This document shows positions 1 to 8,375 of a stretch of 25,896 bases of DNA, piece by piece. The stretch spans positions 1-25,896 of IMG/VR virus record IMGVR_UViG_3300020596_000498; one strand, 5' to 3'. Position numbers and translations under genes: made by a program. Source of the stretch: a virus. Position 1 is the first letter of the stretch. Each line of letters opens with the position of its first letter. The notes under the pieces are model-generated. The model was not told the DNA's origin. It did no database searches and worked only from the letters and a program-made list of their open reading frames with translations.

Positions 1-1
1 T

Positions 2-49
2 CCCGCGGAGGGTTTAGAAATCGAAATTTTTGACGCAAGGGGCGTGTAG
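2..49 (+). CDS. Possible 3' end of an upstream gene (partial)
   Basis: Reading from base 2, the frame is open for 15 codons (ending in EIFDARGV) and stops at the TAG at 47-49. It would be the C-terminal tail of a gene that begins before the window. In HK97-like phages the gene before the small terminase is often an HNH nuclease, but nothing in these residues identifies one. The other forward frames hold earlier stops. The remaining 29 bases up to the terminase start show no clear promoter or Shine-Dalgarno. The fragment is too short to be certain that it is coding. Confidence 0.3.
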   Translation, partial: PAEGLEIEIFDARGV

Positions 50-78
50 CGACCGCTCCGCGCCGGTACTCTGTTGTC

Positions 79-600
79 ATGGGGAGACGTGGACCGCCAA
101 AAAAACCGACCGAATTGAAGCTTCTGCAGGGATGTCCAGGGGGGAAGCATAAACTGAGCAAGGTCGAACCCATGCCGCCGAAGGTTCGAAAGGCAAAAGC
201 TAAGTTCCGTCTCGGAACGCGTGGTCGAAAGCTGTGGCGCGACCTTTCCCAGCAACTCGAAGCGACCGGCATTCTGACCACCCTCGACCTTCATGCGCTT
301 TCGCGTCTCTGCTATCTCGTTCAGGAGTGGGAAACGCTGCTTGCGTACATCGAAGAGCACGGGCGAAGCTACGAGATTTACTTCGAACAAACCGAACAAG
401 AAATAAAGGCGGGTTCTGCTCAAAGGCTGAAGAAGATTTGCCAACGCCCCGAAGTGATTCTGATGAATCAGCTCGGAAAAGAGATCAACAGACTTGAGCA
501 ACAATTCGGCTTGACTCCTTCCACTCGTGCAAGTTTTGGAATCACGCATGCGCTGCCCGGCGTCAAGAAGGACGAGACGGACGACAAACTTTTCGGTTGA
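79..600 (+). CDS. Terminase small subunit, P27 family
   Basis: This 173-residue protein should recognise phage DNA and recruit the large terminase to start packaging. The N-terminus (GRRGPPKKPTELKLLQG, residues 2-18) is the hallmark opening of P27-type small terminases. It is followed by a basic stretch and an alpha-helical region with the pattern LWRDLSQQLEATGILTTLD (residues about 52-70), where this family describes the gap between last helix and next gene in the packaging unit. Length is typical. The ATG at 79 is chosen because the family motif begins directly after it; there is no clear Shine-Dalgarno. The large terminase starts three bases after the stop, which supports the call. The C-terminal residues GVKKDETDDKLFG are polar and probably flexible. 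Confidence 0.9.
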   Translation: MGRRGPPKKPTELKLLQGCPGGKHKLSKVEPMPPKVRKAKAKFRLGTRGRKLWRDLSQQLEATGILTTLDLHALSRLCYLVQEWETLLAYIEEHGRSYEIYFEQTEQEIKAGSAQRLKKICQRPEVILMNQLGKEINRLEQQFGLTPSTRASFGITHALPGVKKDETDDKLFG

Positions 601-603
601 TCT

Positions 604-2286
604 GTGTTGTGGGATGGAGACCCGAAACATTGGGGTAAGGGGCATTACCGTGACGTACCAATTTCTCGGTTCGTTAAGCTGTGCCGCGAAAGACAGCAGC
701 GTGATTTGCAGCGGTGGATAGACCGCGACCCGAGTTTCCCTTTCTACTTCGACATGGAAGCCGCCGACAGGGCGGTCTGGTTCATTTCACAGCTTCGACA
801 CACTGACGGCGACTTCGCCGGCCAGCCTTTTATCCTTTCTGACTGGCAGGAGTGGGACATCGTTCGTCCGCTCTTCGGCTGGAAATGCATGGACGGCACG
901 CGTCGCTTCCGAAAGGCATACAACGAAATATCGCGCGGGAACGGCAAATCGATGCTCGTCGCTGCCATCGGTACGTACATGTTCATTGCGGACAAGGAGT
1001 ACGGCGCACAGGTTTACACGGCTGCGACGAAAGAAGAGCAAGCAAAGATCGTCTGGGGCATGGCGCGAAAGAGCATGGAGCTATCGCCTACCCTCCGATC
1101 GAAGTTTACCGGTTTCAAAAATAGCCTTTACAATGATCGCCTTGGCTCAATTTTCCGGCCGCTTGGACGTGACTCTAAAACGCAGGACGGCTTTCGCGTT
1201 CACTGCGGAATCATCGACGAGTACCACGCGCACGACACTGAAGCGATGCTCGAGGTGCTGTCGTCCGGATCGGTCAAATGCCGCCAGCCACTGATCTTAA
1301 TTATTACCACGGCCGGCTTCAACGTATCGGGTCCTTGCAAAAAGGAGAGCGACTACGCGACGCGCCTCCTCGAGGGAGCTGTTCAGAACGAGCGCTACTT
1401 CACTTTCGTTGCAACGGTCGATGACCCGGAGAAATGGGAAGACGAAGCCGAGTGGTATAAGGCTAATCCTAATTTGGGGATCAGCGTTTACCTCGATACG
1501 TTCCGCACCGAGTTCGAGGAAGCCACGCAAAAACCGAGCAAGCGTGCGTACTTCAAAACGAAGAACCTCAACATTTGGACCAACGAATCCACTAAATGGA
1601 TCCCGATTTCGCGCTACTCTGAGTGCGACGGCGAGGTTGACTGGGAGAAATTTCGCGGCCGGCGCTGCTTTGCGGGGTTAGACCTTGGCATAACTCGCGA
1701 CATTTCGGCCTTCGTGATGGCGTTTCTCGGCGATGAAAAGCCCGAACCGTATGTGTATTTGAAAGCGATGTACTGGATCGCTAAGGACGGAATGATGGAG
1801 CGCTACAAAACGGATGGCGTTCATTATCCGCAGTGGGAAGAGGAAGGCTGGATTACAGCCACGCCTGGAGAAACCACGCGCTACGACATCATCCGTAAGG
1901 ACATCGGTGACCTTTCCGAGCTGTACGATATCAAAGAAATCGCAATCGACCGCGCCCACGCACACCAGCTCATGCAAGAACTAGCCGACGACGGTTTCGA
2001 TATTGTGAAACACCCACAAACGATGATGGCGATGGCATTTCCCTGCAGGTCGTTCGAAGAGCTCATTTACTCCAAGCGTCTACGTCACGGCAACGACCCA
2101 GTGCTACGATGGATGGCGAGCCATGCCGTTGTTGTAACCGACGGAAATGGAAACATGAAGCTCATGAAGGATAAATCGCCGGACCGAATCGATGGTGTGG
2201 TCTCCGCTGTAATGGGAATCGGCCGTCTACTGATTGCTCCGGACCCTCGCAGCGTTTACGAAGTGAGACCACTCAGAGCGTTCTAA
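604..2286 (+). CDS. Terminase large subunit (packaging ATPase and nuclease)
   Basis: The 560-residue protein is the packaging motor that pumps DNA into the prohead and cuts it at the end. The ATPase part holds a Walker A-like loop, SRGNGKSM, at residues 110-117 and a Walker B, IIDEYHAH, at 203-210. The RNase H-like nuclease part holds FAGLDLGITRD (Asp360), EIAIDRAHAH (Asp449) and DRIDGVVSA (Asp530), the spacing expected for three metal-binding acids. Size and motifs match the Terminase_1 (phiE125/HK97-like) group. The start is GTG at 604, with TTG three bases on as an alternative; no good Shine-Dalgarno precedes either, so translation may be coupled to the small terminase, whose stop is three bases upstream. 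Confidence 0.95.
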   Translation: MLWDGDPKHWGKGHYRDVPISRFVKLCRERQQRDLQRWIDRDPSFPFYFDMEAADRAVWFISQLRHTDGDFAGQPFILSDWQEWDIVRPLFGWKCMDGTRRFRKAYNEISRGNGKSMLVAAIGTYMFIADKEYGAQVYTAATKEEQAKIVWGMARKSMELSPTLRSKFTGFKNSLYNDRLGSIFRPLGRDSKTQDGFRVHCGIIDEYHAHDTEAMLEVLSSGSVKCRQPLILIITTAGFNVSGPCKKESDYATRLLEGAVQNERYFTFVATVDDPEKWEDEAEWYKANPNLGISVYLDTFRTEFEEATQKPSKRAYFKTKNLNIWTNESTKWIPISRYSECDGEVDWEKFRGRRCFAGLDLGITRDISAFVMAFLGDEKPEPYVYLKAMYWIAKDGMMERYKTDGVHYPQWEEEGWITATPGETTRYDIIRKDIGDLSELYDIKEIAIDRAHAHQLMQELADDGFDIVKHPQTMMAMAFPCRSFEELIYSKRLRHGNDPVLRWMASHAVVVTDGNGNMKLMKDKSPDRIDGVVSAVMGIGRLLIAPDPRSVYEVRPLRAF

Positions 2287-2317
2287 CGTATTGGAGCGCT
2301 CGGGGTCGTCTGTAACA

Positions 2318-3889
2318 ATGCCGCATATGAAGTTGATCAACCAAATCATGCGAAACGTTTTTAGACGTGCGAGCCATACTGAGAGCGGTGTTGTTTGGGG
2401 TCCCGTCCGAAATTCAGCTTCAGGGCGGGTAGTTAACGACAAGGAAGCGCTGAAAGTATCTGCAGTTTTCGCCTGCATTCGAATCCTAAGTCAAAGTATC
2501 GCCTCGCTCCCGCTGATTCTATACAAGCGCACCGAGGAGGGCGGGAAACAGCGCAGCGTCGAAAACCCGCTTTACTGGGTACTGCACGACCAACCGAATC
2601 AAATACAAAGCAGCTTTGATTTTTTTGAGTATGTGGTCGGCTCTCTTTGCCTGCGTGGCAATTCTTATGTGCAGAGAATACTCAACGGTGCCGGTCAGGT
2701 TTCCGAGCTTTGGCCACTCCCCACCGAGGCGGTCACGGTCAAAATAACGCCGACTGGGGAGAAGTATTATGTCTATTCTCGAAACGGCGTGCAGAAAGTC
2801 TTTGGTGCCGACGAAATAATTCACTTCAAAGGATTATCCTCAGACGGGCTCGTAGGCTTATCTCCTATCGACTCAGCGCGGGAGAGTATTGGGGTGGCTC
2901 TAGCTACCGAGGAACACAGCGCGCGCTTCTTCTCCGAAGGTGTCTCTCCGACGGGTGTTCTTGAGCATCCTGGGGTTTTGACGGACGCCGCAGCAAAGCG
3001 AATCCGAGACTCGTTCCAAGAGCGGTACGCCGGCAGCGGTAATTCCGGCAAGACCATGCTACTTGAAGAGAACATGAAGTGGCACCAGGTCGGATTAACT
3101 AATGAGCAAAGCCAATTCCTCGAGACGCGAAAGTTCCAAACCACCGAAATAGCCCGTTGGTTCGGCGTCCCTCCGCACATGATTGGAGACCTGGAACGCG
3201 CGACCTTCAGCAACATAGAACATCAGGCGCTTGAATTTGTTACGTTCTCGCTGCGCCCGTGGCTCGTTCGTATCGAGAGAACCTTGATAAATGCTCTCTT
3301 CACCGCCGAAGATCGCAGGAAGTATGTGCTTGAATTCCTCGTCGACGCGCTTTTGCGAGGGGATATAAAAACCCGATACGAGGCTTACCAGATCGCGCGC
3401 AACAATGGCTGGCTCAACGTTGATGAGATTCGCCAGAAAGAGAACATGAATCCTCTGCCGGATCAAATCGGGCAGAAATACCTTCAACAGCTCAATATGA
3501 CCGAGCTGGGTAAGGAACCCGATCCAGCAAAAGAAGGAACGCCAGCAAAAACTCGGGCGAAGAAAGACCCGGAAGAGGTGGATCGCGCGTTTCGCGGACT
3601 TCTTAGTGAGAGTCTACCGCGTTATGTGCGTCGGGCCCGCAAAGACTCGGCGCCGGCGCTATTCGAGCATGTGAACGAAACCGTTCAGGGAATTGTTCGG
3701 TGCTTCTTCACTTCAAAGGGGAGGGAGGACGCTGATGTGCTCGCCCTTCGCGTGACAAACGGCTTCGTCGATGAGTGGATCGGCCAACGCGATGCAAGCG
3801 GCTCGGAAGAAACGGAGGAACAGGAGACTCTAAGGAGAGTTGAGCGGCTAATGGAGCTTTGCGGTAAGGAGATCACCATTGAAAACTGA
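2318..3889 (+). CDS. Portal protein, HK97 family
   Basis: The portal forms the dodecameric ring at one capsid vertex through which DNA passes. The core matches the HK97 portal family: KVSAVFACIRILSQSIASLP near the N-terminus, then NPLYWVLHDQPN, the region SSDGLVGLSPIDSARESIG, and the segment TTEIARWFGVPPHMIGDLER typical of the clip and stem region. After about residue 410 a charged, probably flexible C-terminal extension of roughly 110 residues follows. The open frame reaches back to a TTG at 2291, but ATG codons at 2318 and 2327 give the usual family start; 2318 is a compromise and 2327 is equally possible. The stop at 3887-3889 overlaps the prohead protease start by 11 bases. Confidence 0.93.
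   Translation: MPHMKLINQIMRNVFRRASHTESGVVWGPVRNSASGRVVNDKEALKVSAVFACIRILSQSIASLPLILYKRTEEGGKQRSVENPLYWVLHDQPNQIQSSFDFFEYVVGSLCLRGNSYVQRILNGAGQVSELWPLPTEAVTVKITPTGEKYYVYSRNGVQKVFGADEIIHFKGLSSDGLVGLSPIDSARESIGVALATEEHSARFFSEGVSPTGVLEHPGVLTDAAAKRIRDSFQERYAGSGNSGKTMLLEENMKWHQVGLTNEQSQFLETRKFQTTEIARWFGVPPHMIGDLERATFSNIEHQALEFVTFSLRPWLVRIERTLINALFTAEDRRKYVLEFLVDALLRGDIKTRYEAYQIARNNGWLNVDEIRQKENMNPLPDQIGQKYLQQLNMTELGKEPDPAKEGTPAKTRAKKDPEEVDRAFRGLLSESLPRYVRRARKDSAPALFEHVNETVQGIVRCFFTSKGREDADVLALRVTNGFVDEWIGQRDASGSEETEEQETLRRVERLMELCGKEITIEN
3866..3871 (+). promoter_or_regulatory. Shine-Dalgarno that fixes a TTG start for the prohead protease
   Basis: AAGGAG lies seven bases before the TTG at 3879, inside the end of the portal gene. 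The next in-frame alternative would lose conserved N-terminal residues of the protease, so this site decides the start and shows that a rare TTG codon is used. Confidence 0.75.
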
Positions 3890-4487
3890 AATTCGTCACT
3901 TCCCTATAGAAGAATTGCGAGTCGAAGAGGTCGAAGGTAAGCGAGTTATCGCCGGATATGCCGCCGTTTTCAATAAACTGTCGGTGGATTTAGGCGGTTT
4001 CGTTGAAAGAATCTCCAAGGGTGCTTTTCAAGAAAGCATCAAATCTGCCGATGTTCGGGCCCTTTGGAGCCACAATATCGACATGCCTCTCGGCCGGACC
4101 GCGAACAAAACCCTTACATTAACCGAGGATGAGCACGGACTTCTCTTCAAACTTGAGCTGCCGGACACCAACGTCGGTCGTGATGCGTTCACTTCTATCA
4201 AACGTGGGGACGTTAGCGGCATGAGCTTTGGTTTCAGAGTACCTGCCGGCGGTTCTGTTTGGGAGCGAGGCAAGGAATCTGGACCGCACACCAGAACGCT
4301 CTTGAAAATCGATTTACTTGAGGTGTCTCCCACCGCTTTCCCTGCCTATCCCGGAACGGAAGTCAGCACGCGCGACGCACGAAGCGTCTTGCAAGAAGCG
4401 GAAGAGCTCTGGGCGAAGGAATCTCCACAGCATTCCACCGATTCATTGCGGACACGCCAACTTCGCGCGGAAGCTCCGATCATCTAG
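3879..4487 (+). CDS. Prohead maturation protease, HK97 gp4-like (Peptidase S78)
   Basis: This 202-residue serine protease should digest the scaffolding delta domains of the capsid protein inside the prohead. Family landmarks are IAGYAAVFN (residues 24-32), LWSHNIDMPLGR with His65, GDVSGMSFGFRV with Ser113, and LLEVSPTAFPAYPGTE with Glu148. A His/Ser/Glu set at about these positions is known for the HK97 enzyme; assigning these exact residues is by pattern. The start is TTG, supported by AAGGAG seven bases upstream, and it overlaps the end of the portal gene. Its place between portal and capsid is the standard HK97 order. The last 35 residues are less conserved and polar. Confidence 0.93.
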   Translation: MKTEIRHFPIEELRVEEVEGKRVIAGYAAVFNKLSVDLGGFVERISKGAFQESIKSADVRALWSHNIDMPLGRTANKTLTLTEDEHGLLFKLELPDTNVGRDAFTSIKRGDVSGMSFGFRVPAGGSVWERGKESGPHTRTLLKIDLLEVSPTAFPAYPGTEVSTRDARSVLQEAEELWAKESPQHSTDSLRTRQLRAEAPII

Positions 4488-4630
4488 TTTGCAAACGTAT
4501 TGTTGATTCCCCACCTCACCCATCAAACTCGTCGCAGGATGAAGACGAGAGTGCGCGACCAAGTGCGCGCATGCTCCCTGCTCCAAGCAGCAGACCGTCG
4601 AGTTCAATAATTAACTATTGAGGTATTTAT
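4488..4630 (+). other. Gap between protease and capsid genes
   Basis: This 143-base gap is one of the longest non-coding stretches among the phage genes. It holds a possible small hairpin at 4528-4549 (stem CTCGTC/GACGAG, 10-base loop) and two copies of GTGCGCG. There is no T tract, so it is not a clear terminator. A TGAGG Shine-Dalgarno at 4619-4623 precedes the capsid ATG. No promoter could be recognised by eye, though a gap in front of the most heavily made protein is a natural place for one. Confidence 0.35.
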
Positions 4631-5854
4631 ATGAAGAACTTGCAGGAAATGCTTGAGGAGCGGAAGCGCATCTCTCTGGATATGCGCGCAATCCTTGAGA
4701 AGGCCGACGAAGAAGCCAAAGGTGTCTTAAGTGACGATCAACGCGCGAAATACGACGAACTCTTCGGGGAAACCGAGAAGATTCGCGAGCGCGTAGAGCG
4801 TGAACAGAAGCAAGCTAACATCGAGAGGGCTTTAGAGCAGCCGCTCACACAGCGCGCCGATGTTTCAACCGCAACAACCACCGAAAACGGAAAGAAAGCA
4901 GAGCGAGGAATCGAACTGCTCCGTAGTTATATCCGCGGCGGTTTTGGTGGGATGAATGAGCTCGAACAGCGTGATCTTCAGGCCGGAAGCCTTGTCGAAG
5001 GTGGATCGTTCGTTGCCCCGCAGGAGTGGGTAAACGAAGTAATTAAGGCCGTCGATAACGCGGTGTTCATCCGCAAGCTCGCTCGTGTGTTCAAGCTCGC
5101 CCAGGCGGTTAGCTTAGGCGTTCCGACGCTGACAGCCGACCCTTCGGACGCGGATTGGACGACCGAGCTCGCAATGGGCAACATCGACACCACGATGAAG
5201 ACCGGAAAGCGTGAGCTTAAGCCGCAACCGATGGCAAAGCAGATCAAGGTTTCGAACAACCTTATCCAGCACTCGGTAGTCAACGTTGAGTCGTTGATCG
5301 CAGAGCGTTTTGGATACGTGTTCGGAATCACCGAGGAAAAGGGTTTCTTGCTTGGAAACGGTGCTCAACAGCCGCTGGGATTGTTCACTGCAAACGCAGC
5401 GGGCATCTCGACTGGCCGCGACGTCTCCACGGATAACACCACCACGGCGATGACCTTCGACGGATTGAAGAACGCTCTCTACAGCTTGAAGGTGCAGTAC
5501 CAAGCGAAAGCTCAATGGTTGCATAGCCGAGATGGCGTGAAGCAATTGTCGAAAATCAAGGACACCACGAACCAGTATATCTGGGAACCGTCGGTTGTCG
5601 TTGGAGCCCCAGACATGCTTCTCGGACGTCCGGTAAACCAGAGCGAGTACGTTCCAAGCGTGTTCACCACAGGTCTCTACGTGGGAATGATCGCCGACTT
5701 CTCGCAGTACTGGATCGCCGAAACCCTGAACTTCTACATACAACGTCTCGTCGAGTTGCATGCTCTGACCAACCAGGTCGGATTCATCGCTCGCGCTGAA
5801 GTAGACGGTATGCCGGTTTTGGAAGAAGCCTTCGCTCGTATCAAGCTCGCTTAA
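4631..5854 (+). CDS. Major capsid protein, HK97 gp5-like
   Basis: This 407-residue protein builds the icosahedral shell. Residues 1 to about 75 are strongly charged and predicted coiled coil (LQEMLEERKRISLDMRAILE, then repeated Glu/Lys/Arg), matching the delta domain that acts as built-in scaffold and is removed by the protease encoded upstream. The HK97-fold body begins around residue 110-125 (LEQRDLQAGSLVEGGSFVAP, residues 111-130) and carries family patterns such as KQIKVSNNLIQHSVVNVESL and GFLLGNGAQQPLGLF. The cleavage site is probably between residues 80 and 120 but cannot be fixed by eye. The ATG has TGAGG at 4619-4623, seven bases upstream. There is no sign of an inserted domain. Confidence 0.96.
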   Translation: MKNLQEMLEERKRISLDMRAILEKADEEAKGVLSDDQRAKYDELFGETEKIRERVEREQKQANIERALEQPLTQRADVSTATTTENGKKAERGIELLRSYIRGGFGGMNELEQRDLQAGSLVEGGSFVAPQEWVNEVIKAVDNAVFIRKLARVFKLAQAVSLGVPTLTADPSDADWTTELAMGNIDTTMKTGKRELKPQPMAKQIKVSNNLIQHSVVNVESLIAERFGYVFGITEEKGFLLGNGAQQPLGLFTANAAGISTGRDVSTDNTTTAMTFDGLKNALYSLKVQYQAKAQWLHSRDGVKQLSKIKDTTNQYIWEPSVVVGAPDMLLGRPVNQSEYVPSVFTTGLYVGMIADFSQYWIAETLNFYIQRLVELHALTNQVGFIARAEVDGMPVLEEAFARIKLA

Positions 5855-5897
5855 TAACGAGTCTTGGTCTGACGTCTAGAAAGTTAATGGAGAAAGT

Positions 5898-6299
5898 ATG
5901 TTTGATAAACACAACGAGATCGACGTAAAGCGGGCAATCTCGCCTGTTTCCGTCGCCGACAATACCGCGCAAGTAAGCCAGATCATCGACACCTCGGGGT
6001 ATAATGCCCTTGAGTTCTTGATCGCGACTGGCTCGCTTGGAGATGCCGATGCAACCTTTGCTGTAACCGTAGATCACGGCGACGCTGCAAACTTATCAGA
6101 TGCCGCCGCAGTGCCGGCCGCTGATTTGCTCGGCACCTTAGCCCAAGCAAGCTTTATCTTCTCGGACGATGATACGACCAAGAAGATCGGCTACAAGGGC
6201 GCGAAACGCTATGTCCGATTGACGATTACGCCGTCGCTGAATGCCTCGGCGGCTGTTCTTTCGGCTGTCGCGATGCTCCAACGGGCAGCGGTGTCATAA
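5898..6299 (+). CDS. Small phage protein after the capsid gene (possible head decoration protein)
   Basis: This 133-residue protein has no catalytic motif. It is rich in small residues and predicted beta strands, with a pattern seen in phage proteins placed directly after the capsid gene: an SVADNTAQVSQIIDTSGYNA opening, a middle segment with ADATFAVTVDHGD, and a YVRLTITPS motif near residues 106-114. The position, the abundance expected from a good GGAG Shine-Dalgarno at 5889-5892, and the terminator that directly follows suggest co-expression with the capsid, as for decoration or head-fibre proteins. That role is inferred; a neck function is possible. It is not a paralogue of any other protein in the window that I can see. 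Confidence 0.7.
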   Translation: MFDKHNEIDVKRAISPVSVADNTAQVSQIIDTSGYNALEFLIATGSLGDADATFAVTVDHGDAANLSDAAAVPAADLLGTLAQASFIFSDDDTTKKIGYKGAKRYVRLTITPSLNASAAVLSAVAMLQRAAVS

Positions 6300-6315
6300 G
6301 TTAACAGCTGAGTTA

Positions 6316-6349
6316 GCCTGCGGGTGCAGTTTGGCCCGCAGGCGTTTTT
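6316..6349 (+). terminator. Rho-independent terminator after the capsid block
   Basis: A perfect 9-bp stem, GCCTGCGGG (6316-6324) pairing with CCCGCAGGC (6335-6343), has a 10-base loop and is followed by GTTTTTC. It lies 16 bases after the stop of the post-capsid gene and 19 bases before the next start. It should end or attenuate transcripts from the packaging and capsid genes, so downstream tail genes need read-through, antitermination or another promoter. Confidence 0.85.
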
Positions 6350-6367
6350 CCTTTCGCGAGTTCAATT

Positions 6368-6613
6368 ATGAGAATCAAACTATTTGTAGACGTTGCATGT
6401 CCCGAGGGACCTTTTAAGGCCGGGCAGATCGTCGAATTGCCAGAGCACATGGCCGACGCCTTAGTGAACGCCAAATACGCCGAGGCGTTCGAAGAGGCTG
6501 CTCCGTTGGTGGGTGGCGAGTCGTCGATTGCCGTAGCTGAAGGTGGAACTCCTACCGAAACAGCAGAGGCTCCTGCGGCTGGGAAATCTAATCGGAAGCG
6601 TCGCGGACAATGA
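6368..6613 (+). CDS. Small acidic phage protein, function unknown
   Basis: This 81-residue protein has a compact N-terminal half (MRIKLFVDVACPEGPFKAGQ) with the pattern 'hydrophobic strand, K/R-x-G-x-x-V-E-L, Ala-rich helix' seen in very small phage proteins between capsid and connector genes. The C-terminal half is low-complexity and Ala/Glu/Thr-rich, ending in the basic NRKRRGQ. The ATG at 6368 follows the terminator by 18 bases; the only Shine-Dalgarno candidate is a weak GCGAG. The stop overlaps the next start as ATGA, so the two are translationally coupled. No function is assigned; a connector accessory role is a guess from position. Confidence 0.7.
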   Translation: MRIKLFVDVACPEGPFKAGQIVELPEHMADALVNAKYAEAFEEAAPLVGGESSIAVAEGGTPTETAEAPAAGKSNRKRRGQ

Positions 6614-7203
6614 GCTTAATTCTCGTTTCGGGACCAGCCGCCGATGAATTGCCGGTTTCTTTGCAGGAGATTAAGGATCACTGCAGAGTCTCCGGCGATG
6701 ATGACGATACCTATCTCGGAAGCCTCCTGAAGGTTGCGAGCACGATCGCTGAAGATATCACACGCCGCCGTTTTCTCACGCAGACCTGGGACTATTTCCT
6801 CGAGGACTGGCCTTGTTCTAGTTACCTCGAGATTCCCTACCCAAAACTTCAATCTGTGACCACCGTAAAATACAAAGACGGCGCGGGCGCGCTGGTCACC
6901 TGGTCAAACTCAGAATACGAGGTGGATGCCAACGCGCACGTGGGCTCTGTTCGCCTTAACCCTGGTTTCACTGCTTGGCCTAGCCTCTATACAAATTCAA
7001 CGGTCGACCGCGTTCAGATTAGGTTCGTTTGCGGATACGGCGCCGCGACGTTGGTGCCCGATCCGATCAAGCACGCGATTAAATTCCTCGTGGCCCTTTG
7101 GTACCGGGACCGGGAGCCGGTCGCCCTGGGCATGGCCGTGAACAAAATCCCGCTAACCTTCGATCTTCTTCTCGCTCCGTACCGAATTTATAATTTCGCT
7201 TGA
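6610..7203 (+). CDS. Head-tail connector, gp6-like (phiE125 gp8 family)
   Basis: This 197-residue protein should form the ring under the portal. The N-terminal pattern VSLQEIKDHCRVSGDDDDTY followed by LGSLLKVASTIAEDITRRRF is the classic helical opening of the gp6/gp8 connector group (SLxExKxHLRV, DDDxYL, AxxxxExxTxR). The middle has LEIPYPKLQSVTTVKYKDG, and the end has DPIKHAIKFLVALWYRDREP, where the final helix normally lies. Length fits the phiE125 gp8-type group, which is longer than minimal gp6 proteins. Its ATG overlaps the previous stop by four bases, and the head closure gene follows at once, matching the usual gene order. Confidence 0.9.
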   Translation: MSLILVSGPAADELPVSLQEIKDHCRVSGDDDDTYLGSLLKVASTIAEDITRRRFLTQTWDYFLEDWPCSSYLEIPYPKLQSVTTVKYKDGAGALVTWSNSEYEVDANAHVGSVRLNPGFTAWPSLYTNSTVDRVQIRFVCGYGAATLVPDPIKHAIKFLVALWYRDREPVALGMAVNKIPLTFDLLLAPYRIYNFA

Positions 7204-7211
7204 GGTTAGCG

Positions 7212-7532
7212 ATGGGGTACAACGCCGGCGCACTCGATCGAAGAATCACAATCCTCTCATTCACTGAAACCATAAGCGCTTCTCGCGAAGTACTTCAGGC
7301 ATTTACTACTTTGGCCGTGGTCCATGCCGAATATAGGCCACTCAATTCGACAGAACGTTTCGGTGCTAACGCCGTCCGCGCTGAAAGGTCATGTAAATTT
7401 CGGATTCGATACCGCGACGACGTTACCCAGTTGATGCGCGTTCAATACGGGACGGAGATCTACCGGATCATTGCGATTAACGAAGTTGAGCGTCGCATGG
7501 GCTTGGAATTGACCTGTGAGGCGGTGCAATGA
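7212..7532 (+). CDS. Head closure protein (SPP1 gp16 / HK97 gp7-like)
   Basis: This protein of 106 residues caps the connector and plugs the head after packaging. The opening NAGALDRRITILSFTETISA and the later RYRDDVTQLMRVQYGTEIYR, followed by IIAINEVERRMGLELTCEAV, are the standard layout of the phage head-tail joining family (LDRRIxI; IRYRxxVxxxMRVxYxGxxYxI). The ATG at 7212 is preferred over the TTG at 7200 because a GAGG Shine-Dalgarno (7202-7205) sits six bases before it and because family members start with a few residues before LDRR. The stop overlaps the start of the gp10-like gene as ATGA. Confidence 0.9.
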   Translation: MGYNAGALDRRITILSFTETISASREVLQAFTTLAVVHAEYRPLNSTERFGANAVRAERSCKFRIRYRDDVTQLMRVQYGTEIYRIIAINEVERRMGLELTCEAVQ

Positions 7533-7975
7533 GCAATGACGGGCCGAAGGTAGATGCCTCCCACCTCAAGAACGCGCTCCGTGAACTCGGCGCTAAGGGG
7601 GCAAAGAAGGCGCTACAAAACGTCTTCAGAAAGTACGTCAAAGAGATCCGAAACAAAGCACTCGCGAAGGTTCCAGTCAAAACCGGAAAGCTGAAAGATT
7701 CTTTGAAAGTAAAACTTAAATTCAACAAGACCGGATACATTCAAGCGCTAGTAACAGCCGGGAGTAATGTCTTCGATAAGAGCGAGCAGAAAAAACTTGG
7801 GCATAGGGGAGCCTTCTACGCTGGCATGCAGGAGTACGGGTTCACGGACCGCGGCGGCAAAGAACACGAAGGTAAGTATTTTCTAGCGGAGGCGCTCGAG
7901 GAAGTGACCCCGGCGATCGAAGAGGGAATAGCCAAAGAGCTCGAAACCGAAATCGAGAGGTTAAAGAATGCCTAG
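7529..7975 (+). CDS. HK97 gp10-like neck or tail protein
   Basis: This 148-residue protein belongs to the HK97 gp10 type, which lies at the head-tail interface. Diagnostic segments are an amphipathic N-terminal helix (SHLKNALRELGAKGAKKALQ), ALAKVPVKTGKLKDSLKVKL with the invariant V-x-T-G-x-L-x-x-S pattern at residues about 50-59, and YAGMQEYGFTDRGGKEHEGK near the end, where the family carries a 'hxEfGT' region. The C-terminus is a charged helix. The gene overlaps its neighbours by 4 bases upstream and 8 bases downstream. The protein is very Lys-rich, which is normal for the family. Confidence 0.88.
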   Translation: MSNDGPKVDASHLKNALRELGAKGAKKALQNVFRKYVKEIRNKALAKVPVKTGKLKDSLKVKLKFNKTGYIQALVTAGSNVFDKSEQKKLGHRGAFYAGMQEYGFTDRGGKEHEGKYFLAEALEEVTPAIEEGIAKELETEIERLKNA

Positions 7976-8375
7976 TATTTACGAAGCTCTGGCAGGGATT
8001 GTACTAGCCGATGCCACCATTGCGGGGCTCATCGGAACCCGCATCTACCACGAGAAATCCCCGGACCGCCCAACTTTTCCCAGCATAGTATTTGAAGAGG
8101 TCGGTAACAGAGCCGCTCAATCACGGGACGGATTCTCCGCGCTTCGCTTCGCAGATTTCATTTTCAATATCTACGTCGACGAGGGCTCGAAATCGACTAA
8201 CGGCGAAACTCTAAAAAATAAATTGCTTCGCGTCCTCACCGGCATGCAAGGGTCTTACTCGGGAGTGGATATTCATGGAATATCGTTCGAGGACGACAAT
8301 ATGTCCTGGCTCGACGCCGATCAGGTTTGGGCGATCGAGCAGAGTTATTTAGTTCAATACATTCAACCCGACTAG
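7968..8375 (+). CDS. Tail completion protein, DUF3168-like
   Basis: This 135-residue protein matches the DUF3168 type, a tail terminator or completion protein that joins the tail to the head. The patterns are SIYEALAGIVLADATIAGLI at the start, GTRIYHEKSPDRPTFPSIVF (positions about 23-42), which is the family's R-I-Y...P-Q-x-x-x-x-P-x-I-V stretch, and a middle ADFIFNIYVDEG segment. The ATG overlaps the gp10-like gene by eight bases. The tail tube gene follows after nine bases, as expected. Confidence 0.87.
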   Translation: MPSIYEALAGIVLADATIAGLIGTRIYHEKSPDRPTFPSIVFEEVGNRAAQSRDGFSALRFADFIFNIYVDEGSKSTNGETLKNKLLRVLTGMQGSYSGVDIHGISFEDDNMSWLDADQVWAIEQSYLVQYIQPD

